From NCBI GenBank assembly GCA_017622875.1, contig JAGAQG010000006.1, forward strand, positions 1 through 56,977: a stretch of DNA of 56,977 nt, written 5' to 3'. Origin of the DNA: Lachnospiraceae bacterium (lineage in GTDB: Bacteria > Bacillota > Clostridia > Lachnospirales > Lachnospiraceae). Numbering within the stretch: position 1 is the first letter of the stretch; each line of letters begins with the position of its first letter. A program made the translations under genes and the position numbers. The notes beneath the pieces are model-generated. The model had not been told where the DNA came from. It made no database searches and was given only the letters and a program-made list of their open reading frames with translations. This document shows positions 44,814 to 54,234 of the stretch, one piece after another.

Positions 44814-46355
44814 TTGGGAAGAGTGAGTCATATGGATGAGAGCACAGTTGTTATCGCAATGAAGGACATCGTAAAGAAATTCGGCGATTTTACTGCGAAT
44901 GATCACATTAACCTGACCGTACACAAAGGTGAAGTACACGCTATTTTAGGAGAGAATGGTGCCGGAAAAAGTACACTGATGAATGTACTTTGCGGATTGT
45001 ACAAGCCGACAAGCGGACAAATTCAATTAAATGGAAAGGATGTTACTTTTAACAGTCCAAAAGATGCGATTGATATGGGAATTGGTATGGTACATCAGCA
45101 CTTCATGCTGATTCAGCCGTTTACCGTAACTGACAATATCATTCTGGGCGTAGAACCTACAAAGGGTCTGACAGTAGACAAAAAGACAGCCAGAGAAAAG
45201 GTGTTGGAACTGTCTGAACGTTATAACATGAAAATTGATCCGGATGCAAAGATTGAAGATATTTCTGTAGGGATGCAGCAGCGAGTAGAAATCTTAAAGG
45301 TTTTATACCGCGGTGCTGATGTACTGATTCTTGATGAACCGACAGCTTCTCTGACACCACAGGAAATTGAAGGTCTGATGGAAATCATTCAGAATCTGAC
45401 TGCTGATGGAAAGAGCATCATCCTGATCACACATAAACTGAAAGAAATCACTGCATCTTCTGATCAGTGTACAATTATCCGTCAGGGTAAATATATTGAT
45501 ACTGTGAAAGTCGCAGAAGTTAACGAAAATGACCTGGCAGCCATGATGGTAGGACGTGATGTTAACTTTAAGGTGGAAAAGAAAGAACAGGAAGCGGGAG
45601 AAGTGGTACTGGATGTGAAAGGAATCCGTGCGAAAGATTACCGTGGTGTAGAAATCTTAAATGGTCTGAATCTGCAGGTTCGAAGAGGAGAAATCGTAGG
45701 GCTTGCGGGTGTCGATGGCAATGGTCAGACAGAATTAGTAGAAATTTTGACAGGTCTTCGTAAGGCTGAAGCAGGAGAAGTAAAGATTCTTGGAAAAGAT
45801 GTATTCAATGCAACTCCAAAGCAGACTTTTGAGGCTGGAATTTCAAGTATTCCGGCGGACCGTCAGAAACATGGTCTTGTATTAGAATTCTCTAATGAAG
45901 ACAATATGATCTTACAGCATTTTGAAGAAGCTCCATTTGCGAAGAAGGGCTTCCTTGACAGAAAAGCAATTCGCGAACATGCAGCAAAATTAATGGAAAA
46001 ATTCGATGTGCGTCCAAGAGGTACAGAAGGTGCCCCATCTGCTACCTTATCCGGTGGTAACCAGCAGAAGGTCATTATCGCTCGCGAAGTAACAAACGAC
46101 AAGGATTTACTCATTGCGGTAAACCCTACCCGTGGTCTGGACGTTGGTGCTATCGAATTCGTACACAAATATTTAGTAGAACAGCGTAACAAAAACCGTG
46201 CGGTGCTTCTCGTATCTTTCGAGCTTGACGAAATCATGAGCTTATCTGACAGAATCGAAGTTATCTTTGACGGCCAGATCACAGGAAGTGTTGCAGGTAA
46301 AGATGCGGATGAAAAAGAATTAGGATACTTAATGGCAGGAGGTAAACAGGCATGA
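44814..46355 (+). CDS. nucleoside ABC importer ATPase, duplicated domains
   Basis: 513 residues with two ABC cassettes, as in YufO/NupA and RbsA. First: LGENGAGKST Walker A, ISVGMQQRVEILK signature, LILDEPTASL Walker B. Second: GVDGNGQTE, ATLSGGNQQKVIIAREV and NPTRGLDVGA, a degenerate site. The likely start is TTG at 44814, as AAGGAGG lies 8 bases upstream; the ATG at 44832 has only GAGTGAG. Overlaps the first permease by 4 bases (ATGA). Confidence 0.95.
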   Translation: MGRVSHMDESTVVIAMKDIVKKFGDFTANDHINLTVHKGEVHAILGENGAGKSTLMNVLCGLYKPTSGQIQLNGKDVTFNSPKDAIDMGIGMVHQHFMLIQPFTVTDNIILGVEPTKGLTVDKKTAREKVLELSERYNMKIDPDAKIEDISVGMQQRVEILKVLYRGADVLILDEPTASLTPQEIEGLMEIIQNLTADGKSIILITHKLKEITASSDQCTIIRQGKYIDTVKVAEVNENDLAAMMVGRDVNFKVEKKEQEAGEVVLDVKGIRAKDYRGVEILNGLNLQVRRGEIVGLAGVDGNGQTELVEILTGLRKAEAGEVKILGKDVFNATPKQTFEAGISSIPADRQKHGLVLEFSNEDNMILQHFEEAPFAKKGFLDRKAIREHAAKLMEKFDVRPRGTEGAPSATLSGGNQQKVIIAREVTNDKDLLIAVNPTRGLDVGAIEFVHKYLVEQRNKNRAVLLVSFELDEIMSLSDRIEVIFDGQITGSVAGKDADEKELGYLMAGGKQA

Positions 46356-47413
46356 AAAAGAGAAGAATTTTAGAATCCAGCGTGCTTTATACAATCATTG
46401 CCATTGTTATCGGATTTGTCATCGGAGCACTTTTCCTGGCATCAGCAGGCATCAGTCCGGCAGTTGCTTACGGAAAGCTTATTGATGGCGTGTTTGGAAA
46501 ACCGAAATTCATGATTTGGACGCTGGTTTATGCCAGCCCATTGATCTTTACGGGTTTAAGCGTTGCATTCTCTTTACGTACAGGTGTATTTAATATCGGT
46601 GCAGAAGGTCAGTTTGTGGTTGGTGCCATGGCAGCTTGTGCATGTGGTATCATTCTGAAATTGCCGCCGGTAATCCATGCGATTGTATGTGTGCTTGTGG
46701 CAGCACTTGCCGGATTTATCTGGTCTTACCTTGTAGGAATTTTAAAAGTAAAACGTGGTATTCATGAAGTATTATCCTTCATTATGTTTAACTGGATCGC
46801 GTTCTACTTATCAAACTTTTTGGTAAATACAGAAACACTCCACAAGGAAGGAAGCGGTGAAGCTACCAAGAATGTACTTGATTCTGCCCGCCTTTTATTT
46901 CCGGAAGGAATCTTAAAAGCACTGAACTGTAATGGTGCGAACTGGGGATTTATCCTTGCCATTGTTGCAGCCATTGTTATGTGGATTATTATTGAAAAGA
47001 CAACTTTAGGTTATAAATTAAAAGCAGTAGGTTTTAATAAAGATGCAGCGACCTTCGGCGGCATCAATGCAGACAGATCGATTCTTACAGCCCTTGGTAT
47101 TTCTGGTGCGCTGGCAGGTATCGGCGGTGCTGTTCAGGTACTTGGTATGTCAGGGCGTATCAGCCAGTTTGCAGGTCAGGAAGGCTATGGCTTTGAGGGA
47201 ATCACAGTTGCCCTGATCGCAGGATCAAACCCGATTGGATGTATTTTTTCAGGTATCTTTTACGGTGCAATGAAGTATGGCGGTTCTAAGCTGACTATGG
47301 TAGGTGCTCCGGAAGAAGTTATCGATATCATTATGGGATGCGTAATTATCTTCATTGCTATTTCCAGTGTATTTAAAGAAATGTTCCTGAAAATTGGAAA
47401 GAAGAATCAGTAG
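46352..47413 (+). CDS. nucleoside ABC importer permease 1
   Basis: 353 residues, about nine helices, BPD_transp_2 family (YufP/NupB-like). It contains GLSVAFSLRTGVFNIGAEGQFVVGA and the EEVIDIIMGCVIIFIAIS end typical of the larger permease. The ATG overlaps the ATPase stop (ATGA). It pairs with the next permease to form the channel. Confidence 0.95.
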   Translation: MKKRRILESSVLYTIIAIVIGFVIGALFLASAGISPAVAYGKLIDGVFGKPKFMIWTLVYASPLIFTGLSVAFSLRTGVFNIGAEGQFVVGAMAACACGIILKLPPVIHAIVCVLVAALAGFIWSYLVGILKVKRGIHEVLSFIMFNWIAFYLSNFLVNTETLHKEGSGEATKNVLDSARLLFPEGILKALNCNGANWGFILAIVAAIVMWIIIEKTTLGYKLKAVGFNKDAATFGGINADRSILTALGISGALAGIGGAVQVLGMSGRISQFAGQEGYGFEGITVALIAGSNPIGCIFSGIFYGAMKYGGSKLTMVGAPEEVIDIIMGCVIIFIAISSVFKEMFLKIGKKNQ

Positions 47414-47426
47414 GAGGTAAAAAGAA

Positions 47427-48359
47427 ATGGATGCTTTTATCAGTAATTTAGGACTTTTAATTAATGCAACCTTAGTTGCTACACCTCCACTGTTACTTGC
47501 AGCTTTAGGCTCCTGTTTTTCAGAACGAAGCGGTGTAATCAACCTGGGTATTGAAGGAATGATGACCATTGGTGCATTTGTAGGTGCAGCAGTTGGTCTT
47601 GTAGTAAACAATGGATGGATTGCTTTTTTGGCAGGCGGTCTTGCGGGTGCAGTAATGGCAGCGATTCATGCGGTGGTATGTATTCAGTTCCATGCAGATC
47701 AGACAATCGCTGGTACAGCTATGAATTTTATCGGACCTGGTCTTGCGTTATTCTTATGTAAGGCAATCTTTGGTTCTACAGATACACCGCCATTGTCAAT
47801 CAGCGACAAATTACCAAAACTGTTCGAAGGCGTTTTTGAAGCAGGTTCCTTCCTTGGAAACGTATTAAATGTTTACACGGTTGCCTATCTTGTATTCGTT
47901 TTTGCAGCAATTGCGGTATTTGTATTCTACAAAACAAAATTTGGTACCCATTTAAGAGCAGTAGGTGAACATCCGGAAGCATGTGAATCTTTAGGTATTA
48001 GCGTATACAGAGTACGTTATATCTGCGTTATCATTTCAGGTTTCATGGCTGGTCTGGGCGGCGCGTTTGTAACAACTGCGACTATTAACCAGTTCCGTCC
48101 AAGCGTTATCGTAGGACAGGGCTTCATCGCAATCGCAGCAGTTATTTTCGGAAAATTCTCACCGGGCGGTGCAGCAAAGGCATGTCTGCTTTTCGGCTTC
48201 TGCAGCGGTGTAAAATCAATTTTGAGCATGAGCAGTGTGGTTGACCCGAACCTCATTTCCATGATTCCATATATTGTGACAATTGTCGCATTAGTATTGT
48301 TTGTTGGTAAGGCTCACACACCAGCAGCAAACGGTAAACCATTCGTAAAATCTAAATAA
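47427..48359 (+). CDS. nucleoside ABC importer permease 2
   Basis: 310 residues, about nine helices, BPD_transp_2 family (YufQ/NupC-like). It has LGSCFSERSGVINLGIEGMMTIGA near the start and GQGFIAIAAVIFGKFSPGGA, hallmarks of the smaller permease. AGTAGGAGG lies 9 bases upstream of the ATG. Thirteen bases separate it from permease 1. Confidence 0.95.
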   Translation: MDAFISNLGLLINATLVATPPLLLAALGSCFSERSGVINLGIEGMMTIGAFVGAAVGLVVNNGWIAFLAGGLAGAVMAAIHAVVCIQFHADQTIAGTAMNFIGPGLALFLCKAIFGSTDTPPLSISDKLPKLFEGVFEAGSFLGNVLNVYTVAYLVFVFAAIAVFVFYKTKFGTHLRAVGEHPEACESLGISVYRVRYICVIISGFMAGLGGAFVTTATINQFRPSVIVGQGFIAIAAVIFGKFSPGGAAKACLLFGFCSGVKSILSMSSVVDPNLISMIPYIVTIVALVLFVGKAHTPAANGKPFVKSK

Positions 48360-48368
48360 TATGACCGG

Positions 48369-48403
48369 ACGGTATTCGCGTATAGTTTACAGGCGGATAC
48401 CGT
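48369..48403 (+). promoter_or_regulatory. hairpin between permease 2 and deoD
   Basis: ACGGTATTCGC (48369-48379) pairs with GCGGATACCGT (48393-48403), one G-U pair, followed by TCTTTG. It may be an attenuator or mRNA-processing structure; the T-run is too weak for a confident terminator call. Confidence 0.5.
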
Positions 48404-48438
48404 TCTTTGTAAAAAATAGAAAACAGGAGGAAATAGAT

Positions 48439-49146
48439 ATGGCAATTCCAACACCGCACATTGGTGCACAGAAAGGTGATTTTGCAAAAACAGTATTGAT
48501 GCCGGGAGATCCACTCCGTGCAAAGTACATTGCAGAGACTTATTTAGAAAATCCAAGATTAGTGACTTCTGTCAGAAATATGTTAGGATATACAGGAACT
48601 TATAAAGGAAAAGAAATTTCCGTTATGGGCGGCGGTATGGGTATTCCTTCAATTGGCATCTACTCTTACGAATTATTTAATTTCTATGATGTTGACCAGA
48701 TTATCCGTATCGGTTCTGCAGGTGCATTACAGGATGATATGGAAATGATGGATGTTGTTATCGGTATGGGCGCATGTACAGATTCCAATTTTGTAAAACA
48801 GTATAATCTTCCGGGATATTATGCTCCGATTGCAGATTATGAGCTGATGAACCGTGCTATTGAAACAGCAAAGGCTCAGGGAACGAAGGTCAGAGTGGGT
48901 AATGTTCTTTCTTCTGACGTATTCTACAGTGCAGATGAAACCGTAAACCAGAGATGGAGAGACATGGGGGTTCTCTGTGTGGAAATGGAAGCAGCAGCCC
49001 TTTATATGAACGCAGTTAAAGCGAAAAAGAAAGCCCTTTGTATCCTGACAATTTCTGATCACATTTTCAAAAATGTTGCATTAAGCGCAGAAGAACGTCA
49101 GGTGGGATTTGGCAAGATGATGGAAATTGCACTGGAACTTGCATAA
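48439..49146 (+). CDS. deoD: purine nucleoside phosphorylase, DeoD type
   Basis: 235 residues, full length. It shows the DeoD pattern MPGDPLRAKYIAE, phosphate-binding RNMLGYTGTYKG, GSAGALQDDMEMMDVVIG and VCVEMEAAALY, with SDH near the end. It splits purine (deoxy)ribonucleosides with phosphate into base and (deoxy)ribose 1-phosphate. The start is the ATG at 48439 behind CAGGAGG; the frame is open upstream through the hairpin. The sugar phosphate feeds DeoB downstream. Confidence 0.97.
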   Translation: MAIPTPHIGAQKGDFAKTVLMPGDPLRAKYIAETYLENPRLVTSVRNMLGYTGTYKGKEISVMGGGMGIPSIGIYSYELFNFYDVDQIIRIGSAGALQDDMEMMDVVIGMGACTDSNFVKQYNLPGYYAPIADYELMNRAIETAKAQGTKVRVGNVLSSDVFYSADETVNQRWRDMGVLCVEMEAAALYMNAVKAKKKALCILTISDHIFKNVALSAEERQVGFGKMMEIALELA

Positions 49147-49177
49147 GAAATTTTGGAGTGCCGGGAGGACATAGAGA

Positions 49178-49600
49178 ATGCTTGATAAAAAAATCATCGA
49201 AGAAATGATTGAAACAGCCATTGAAATGACAAAAATGTCTTATACACCATACTCTAATTTTAAAGTAGGTGCGGCATTGCTTGCAAAGAATGGACAGATT
49301 TTCAAAGGCTGCAACATTGAAAATGCAGGATATACACCGTCTAACTGTGCAGAACGCACAGCATTCTTTAAAGCAGTCAGTGAAGGTGTGAAGGAATTTG
49401 AGGCAATCGCAGTGGTAGGCGGTCAGAACGGAGTTCTTACAGAGCTTGCAGCACCATGCGGTGTATGCCGACAGGTCATGATGGAATTCTGTGAACCAAA
49501 GGAATTTAAGATCATCATGGCAACTGATAAAGAAAATTATAAGATCATGACTTTGGAAGAATTACTTCCAATGGGCTTTGGTCCTGCCAATTTGGCTTAA
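49178..49600 (+). CDS. cdd: cytidine deaminase
   Basis: 140 residues, homotetrameric short type. Zinc site CAERTAFF (Cys57, Glu59) and PCGVCRQ (Cys94, Cys97), with substrate motif YTPYSNFKVGAALL. It converts cytidine and deoxycytidine to uridine and deoxyuridine. GGGAGGACA precedes the ATG. It lies between deoD and deoB in the salvage operon. Confidence 0.97.
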   Translation: MLDKKIIEEMIETAIEMTKMSYTPYSNFKVGAALLAKNGQIFKGCNIENAGYTPSNCAERTAFFKAVSEGVKEFEAIAVVGGQNGVLTELAAPCGVCRQVMMEFCEPKEFKIIMATDKENYKIMTLEELLPMGFGPANLA

Positions 49601-49630
49601 GTAATTAATCAGGAAAGGATTCGTGATTAA

Positions 49631-50821
49631 ATGCAGAAAATTAATCGTGTATTTGTTGTCGTTATGGACTCTCTGGGAGTTGGAGCCATGGTAGATTCTC
49701 CAGAATATGGAGATGTGGGAGTCAATACCCTGGGACATATTTCAGAAGCAGTAGAGAACTTTGAAATTCCAAATTTACAGAAGCTGGGAATGGCCAATAT
49801 TATTCCATTAAAGCAGGTAGAAGCAGTGGAAAAACCTTATGGCTATTACGGAAAGATGAATGAAAGAAGCCTCGGAAAGGATACCATGACCGGTCATTGG
49901 GAAATGATGGGCCTTCATGTAACAACACCGTTTAAGACCTTTACAGAAACAGGATTTCCGAAGGAATTAATCGACGAGCTGGAAAAAAGAACCGGTCGCA
50001 AGGCTATTGGTAATAAGAGTGCCAGCGGTACGGAAATTCTTGACGAATTGGCAGAGGAAGAAATCAAATATGGTCATATGATCGTGTATACTTCTGCGGA
50101 TTCCGTTCTTCAGATTTGCGGACATGAAGAAGTAACAGGTCTTGATAATTTATATAAATGGTGTGAAATTGCAAGAGATATCACCATGAAGGATGAATGG
50201 AAAGTAGGCCGTGTCATTGCCAGACCGTATGTTGGTATGAAAAAAGGAGAATTTAAGCGTACCAGCAATCGTCATGATTATGCACTGAAGCCATATGGAA
50301 AGACAGCCATGGATTCTTTAAAAGAGGCAGGACTGGATGTGATTTCTGTAGGTAAGATCAATGATATCTTTGACGGAGAAGGTGTTACGGAAGCACATAA
50401 GTCAAAATCCTCTGTTCATGGAATGGAACAGACCATAGAAATTGCTAAAAAAGATTTTAAGGGCTTATGTTTTGTAAATCTGGTAGATTTTGATGCACTC
50501 TGGGGACACCGCAGGAATCCTCAGGGCTATGCAGAGGAAATCGAAAAGTTTGACAGGAACTTAGGTGTTTTAATGGAAACTTTAAGAGAGGATGATCTGT
50601 TGATCATCACAGCGGACCATGGAAATGATCCGACTTATACAGGCACAGATCATACAAGAGAAAAAGTACCATTTTTGGCGTACTCTAAATCCATGGAACA
50701 ATGTGGGGAGCTGCCGGAGACAGATACTTTTGCGGTAATCGGTGCAACTGTGGCAGATATTTTTGGCGTAAAGATGCCGGAAGGGACCATCGGAAGTTCC
50801 ATACTTGACAGCTTAAAATAA
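49631..50821 (+). CDS. deoB: phosphopentomutase
   Basis: 396 residues. It starts [15 protein letters not shown] (metal ligand Asp13), has the phosphorylated threonine Thr85 in [14 protein letters not shown], and the C-terminal metal site [18 protein letters not shown]. It interconverts (deoxy)ribose 1- and 5-phosphate, linking DeoD to the pentose-phosphate or deoxyribose-phosphate aldolase routes. AGGAAAGG lies upstream. Notably no deoC aldolase is in this operon. Confidence 0.97.
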   Translation: MQKINRVFVVVMDSLGVGAMVDSPEYGDVGVNTLGHISEAVENFEIPNLQKLGMANIIPLKQVEAVEKPYGYYGKMNERSLGKDTMTGHWEMMGLHVTTPFKTFTETGFPKELIDELEKRTGRKAIGNKSASGTEILDELAEEEIKYGHMIVYTSADSVLQICGHEEVTGLDNLYKWCEIARDITMKDEWKVGRVIARPYVGMKKGEFKRTSNRHDYALKPYGKTAMDSLKEAGLDVISVGKINDIFDGEGVTEAHKSKSSVHGMEQTIEIAKKDFKGLCFVNLVDFDALWGHRRNPQGYAEEIEKFDRNLGVLMETLREDDLLIITADHGNDPTYTGTDHTREKVPFLAYSKSMEQCGELPETDTFAVIGATVADIFGVKMPEGTIGSSILDSLK

Positions 50822-50844
50822 GAAGAAACAATAGGGATAAAACA

Positions 50845-51462
50845 ATGAAAAGTATCATTATCGGAATTGCCGGTGGAACCGGTTCAGGAAAATCAACTTT
50901 TACAAATCGATTAAAGGACGAATTCAAAGATGATGTAGCAGTTATTTATCACGACAATTACTATCGAGATCAGAGCCATATCACATTTGAAGAGCGTGTA
51001 AAAACAAACTATGACCATCCGGATTCTATTGAAACTGAACTTTTGATTCAGCATTTGGAAGAACTTAAAAAAGGCAATGCGATTCAGTGCCCGGTATATG
51101 ATTACTCACAGCATAATCGCTCTGATCAGGTGACAACGGTAGAACCGAAAAAAGTAATCTTGCTGGAAGGCATTTTAGTGCTTGCAGATGAACGTTTAAG
51201 AGATTTGATTGATATCAAGGTTTATGTGGAAGCAGATGCGGATGAGCGCATTTTGAGAAGAGTGATTCGTGACGTAAAAGAACGTGGGCGTGATATTGAA
51301 GGTGTTGTAGAGCAGTATTTGACAACGGTAAAACCAATGCATTATCTTTATGTAGAGCCGACCAGAAGTACAGCGGATATTGTGATCAACAGCGGTAAAA
51401 ACCCGATTGCTTTTGAGTTAGTAAGAAACAGTATTAAGAAAATCCTTGAAACAGAAGAATAA
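50845..51462 (+). CDS. udk: uridine kinase
   Basis: 205 residues. P-loop GGTGSGKST (10-18), substrate motif HDNYYRDQSHI, and the lid RVIRDVKERGRDIEGVVEQYL. It phosphorylates uridine and cytidine. Last gene of the nucleoside operon, 23 bases after deoB, followed by a terminator. With Cdd it channels pyrimidine nucleosides to UMP. Confidence 0.97.
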   Translation: MKSIIIGIAGGTGSGKSTFTNRLKDEFKDDVAVIYHDNYYRDQSHITFEERVKTNYDHPDSIETELLIQHLEELKKGNAIQCPVYDYSQHNRSDQVTTVEPKKVILLEGILVLADERLRDLIDIKVYVEADADERILRRVIRDVKERGRDIEGVVEQYLTTVKPMHYLYVEPTRSTADIVINSGKNPIAFELVRNSIKKILETEE

Positions 51463-51472
51463 AAGCAAAAAG

Positions 51473-51518
51473 AATTCCCTCGCATGGACGTGAAGTCATG
51501 CGGGGGAATTTTATATTT
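51473..51518. terminator. bidirectional terminator of the nucleoside operon
   Basis: AATTCCCTCGCATG (51473-51486) pairs with CATGCGGGGGAATT (51497-51510), one G-U pair. T-runs follow on both strands, fitting convergent udk and symporter genes. Confidence 0.9.
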
Positions 51519-51534
51519 CTGAATATATGAGATT

Positions 51535-52764
51535 TTATAAATCGATAGAAATATTTTGCTGTTCGATATTGTGTTTTCTTACATATCCGGAAAGAATCAG
51601 TGTAAGAGCACCATCACCTGTTACGTTGCAGGCTGTACCGAAGCTGTCCTGGAGAGCGAATACTGTCAGCATTAAAGCTGTACCTGTTGCGTCAAATCCA
51701 AGAACACCTGTGATCAGACCTAAGGAAGCCATAACTGTACCACCTGGAACACCAGGAGCCCCAATCGCAAAGATACCAAGGAGGAGACAGAAGATAACCA
51801 TTGTACCTGCGGATGGAATTGTACCGTATAATACTTTCGATACTGTCATAACGAAGAACACTTCTGTTAATACAGAACCGCAAAGGTGAATGTTTGCAAA
51901 TAATGGAATACCGAAGTCTACCATATCGCTGCGGAGTGTTGGTTCGGATTTCTTTGCACAACGAAGAGCAACTGCTAAAGTAGCTGCGGAAGACATTGTA
52001 CCAACAGCTGTAATGTAGGCTGGACCATAGTTTTTAATAACATCAAATGGATTCTTTCCTGAGTAAGTACCAGCGATTCCGTAAAGAACTGCCATCCAGA
52101 TGTAATGACCAACCATAACGATCAGTACGACTGCGATAAATACAGGGAGCTGTTTTGTGATTGTTCCTTCATATGCAAGACCGCAGAAAGTAAGTGCGAT
52201 AAAGATTGGAAGGATTGGAATAACAACTCTTGTTACAATTTCAAGAACGATTTTCTGGAATTCATCTAATACGGCTGTAATCGTTTTTGCTTTTGTCCAC
52301 GTAGCTGCAAGACCAAGGAGTACGGAGAACACAAGGGCACTCATAACTGACATGATCTGTGGAATGTCTAACTGGAAGACTGCATCTGGAAGGGCTTTTA
52401 AACCTTCTACTTCAGATACGATAGACAGGTTTGGAATAATTGCATAACCTGCGAACATAGAAAGGAATGCAGCACCGATAGAAGAAATATAAGCAATTGC
52501 GATTGCAATTCCCAGCATTCGGGATGCATTGTTTCCGAGTTTGGTAATAGATGGTGCAATAAAGCCGATAACAATCAATGGAACACAAAATGTGATTACT
52601 TGTCCAAGAATGTATTTTGCTGATACGATTACGTTTAATAAGCCAGCTGCCAGGCCGGCTGCAGTACCTGTATCTTCGGCAGCACTTAAGGCAAGGCCAA
52701 TCACGATACCTAAAATTACGCCTACCAGGAGTTTGAATGGAAGGCTTTTTACAATTTTTTTCAT
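51535..52764 (-). CDS. dicarboxylate/amino-acid:cation symporter (DAACS family)
   Basis: 409 residues, about eight helices plus re-entrant loops. The family's serine/threonine-rich loop and helix appear as GTMSSAATLAVALRCAKK and GAPGVPGGTVMAS, followed by QDSFGTACNVTGDGALTLILSGY with the conserved NVTGD. Such carriers import dicarboxylates, serine or threonine with Na+ or H+. The ATG lies 5 bases after the desulfidase-family gene stop, so they form one operon and the substrate is probably an amino acid used by that enzyme. Confidence 0.94.
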   Translation of the reverse strand: MKKIVKSLPFKLLVGVILGIVIGLALSAAEDTGTAAGLAAGLLNVIVSAKYILGQVITFCVPLIVIGFIAPSITKLGNNASRMLGIAIAIAYISSIGAAFLSMFAGYAIIPNLSIVSEVEGLKALPDAVFQLDIPQIMSVMSALVFSVLLGLAATWTKAKTITAVLDEFQKIVLEIVTRVVIPILPIFIALTFCGLAYEGTITKQLPVFIAVVLIVMVGHYIWMAVLYGIAGTYSGKNPFDVIKNYGPAYITAVGTMSSAATLAVALRCAKKSEPTLRSDMVDFGIPLFANIHLCGSVLTEVFFVMTVSKVLYGTIPSAGTMVIFCLLLGIFAIGAPGVPGGTVMASLGLITGVLGFDATGTALMLTVFALQDSFGTACNVTGDGALTLILSGYVRKHNIEQQNISIDL

Positions 52765-52769
52765 CCTAA

Positions 52770-54047
52770 TTATTCTCCAATCATTATTTTAATAACTTCC
52801 TCGTTGGTTTCTCTCATGCCTTCTTTGCCAAGGCGGCCAACGTTGGAAATGGTTGCTTCTACGCCCTTTGTTACGATTCCGTCACCTGCGTAGAACTGCT
52901 GACCATTTAAATACATATGATATCCTAAAATACCTGCATCTACGGAAGCAGCAATTTTTGCTGCACAGGATGCTTTTGCACCGTCACAGATCATACCGGA
53001 GACGATAGCCAGAGCGTTTACCACGGTATGAACAACTTCTTTATATCCACCGCCGCACAGATAAGCGATTCCAGCTCCTGCAGCAGCACCGGCAGTCACC
53101 GCACCGCAGTAGGCCGAAAGACGGCCGATTCCTGTTTTTTGGTGGATGGCGATCAGGTTAGACAGCGCAAGGGCACGATAGAGCTTATCCTCGGGAATCT
53201 GATATTCTTTCGCGTACTCCAGAAGCGGGAGGGAACAGGTGATACCCTGATTGCCGGACCCTGCGTTAATAATGACTGGAAGTTCACATCCATTCATTCT
53301 GGCATCGGAGCCTGCTGCGGCCATAGCTTTCGCACGGGTACGCACATCATAGCCATAAGTCTTTAGTAGGACTTTTCCTATGTTTGCACCGTAGTCATTT
53401 CGAAGTCCTTCTTCGGCGATTGCAGTATTGCAGTCAATCTGGCGTTTGAGCAGATCATGAATATCATCAATGTCAACAGTAGTGATAAAATCCCAGATAC
53501 TTTCTACATCCAAAAGGGAGCGGTCTGTTAAACCTTCTTCAGAATCATCTTCCACGGGAATGTCTAAAAGAATCTCACCATTTTTTTCAATATGTACAAT
53601 ATTGGTATGAAAGTTGGCGATTCTTACCTTCGCATGATCACTGTCTTTCCATACATCAACAATGATGTCAAAAGTAATGCCGTTGTCTACATGATTTACC
53701 GTAATCTGGGCGGAGTCGAGAAACGTTTTCATCTGTTCAATCTGTTCTTTCGAAACTTCTGAAATCACTTCCAGTGCTTTTTCTGCTTTCCCAGCTACGA
53801 TTCCGGCAGTAGCAGCTGCAGGGATTCCGCGAAGCTGGTCAGTGTTTGGCACGATGACGCTTTTGACATTTTTGATAATGCTTCCACTGGCATCAATGTG
53901 AACCTTATCCGGCAGACAACCTAAAACTTCACGTGCTTTTGCGGCAGCGTAAGCCAGGGCAATAGGTTCTGTACATCCCATAGCAGGAATCAGCTCTTCT
54001 TTTAAAATCTGGATGTAAGACTGATATTTGATATTGGACTTTTCCAC
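52770..54047 (-). CDS. UPF0597/CyuA-family L-cysteine desulfidase or L-serine ammonia-lyase-like enzyme
   Basis: 425 residues. The iron-sulfur cysteines of the family are visible: Cys25 in MGCTEPIALAYA and the pair in GMICDGAKASCAAKIA; SGNQGITCSLP and GVEATISNVGRLGKEGM are further conserved segments. E. coli CyuA (YhaM) degrades L-cysteine anaerobically to pyruvate, ammonia and sulfide with a [4Fe-4S] cluster. The start is GTG at 54047-54045 with AAAGGAGG upstream. Coupled with the symporter gene, it suggests uptake and deamination of cysteine or serine; which is uncertain. Confidence 0.9.
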   Translation of the reverse strand: MEKSNIKYQSYIQILKEELIPAMGCTEPIALAYAAAKAREVLGCLPDKVHIDASGSIIKNVKSVIVPNTDQLRGIPAAATAGIVAGKAEKALEVISEVSKEQIEQMKTFLDSAQITVNHVDNGITFDIIVDVWKDSDHAKVRIANFHTNIVHIEKNGEILLDIPVEDDSEEGLTDRSLLDVESIWDFITTVDIDDIHDLLKRQIDCNTAIAEEGLRNDYGANIGKVLLKTYGYDVRTRAKAMAAAGSDARMNGCELPVIINAGSGNQGITCSLPLLEYAKEYQIPEDKLYRALALSNLIAIHQKTGIGRLSAYCGAVTAGAAAGAGIAYLCGGGYKEVVHTVVNALAIVSGMICDGAKASCAAKIAASVDAGILGYHMYLNGQQFYAGDGIVTKGVEATISNVGRLGKEGMRETNEEVIKIMIGE

Positions 54048-54177
54048 TGTAATCCTCCTTTCCTAATAAATTATTACTACAGTTTACGTGAAATATATAA
54101 GATTTTCAAGTGAGAAAAACAGGATATGAGGAATCCTGCGTTGATTTTATTACGGAAAGATAGTAATCTACCTTTTG

Positions 54178-54213
54178 TCTTAACCAATTCTTAACCGTGG
54201 CGCATGATATACT
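54178..54213 (+). promoter_or_regulatory. KdpDE-like operon promoter with 11-bp direct repeats
   Basis: TCTTAACC occurs at 54178-54185 and again at 54189-54196, an exact repeat with 11-base period (TTAACC-N5-TTAACC). The second copy ends 11 bases before TATACT (54208-54213), and there is no good -35. This is the layout of OmpR/PhoB-class activator sites (compare Bacillus PhoP TTAACA-N5-TTAACA), suggesting autoactivation by the response regulator downstream. Confidence 0.6.
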
Positions 54214-54234
54214 AAAACAGATTGGGGGATTAGG

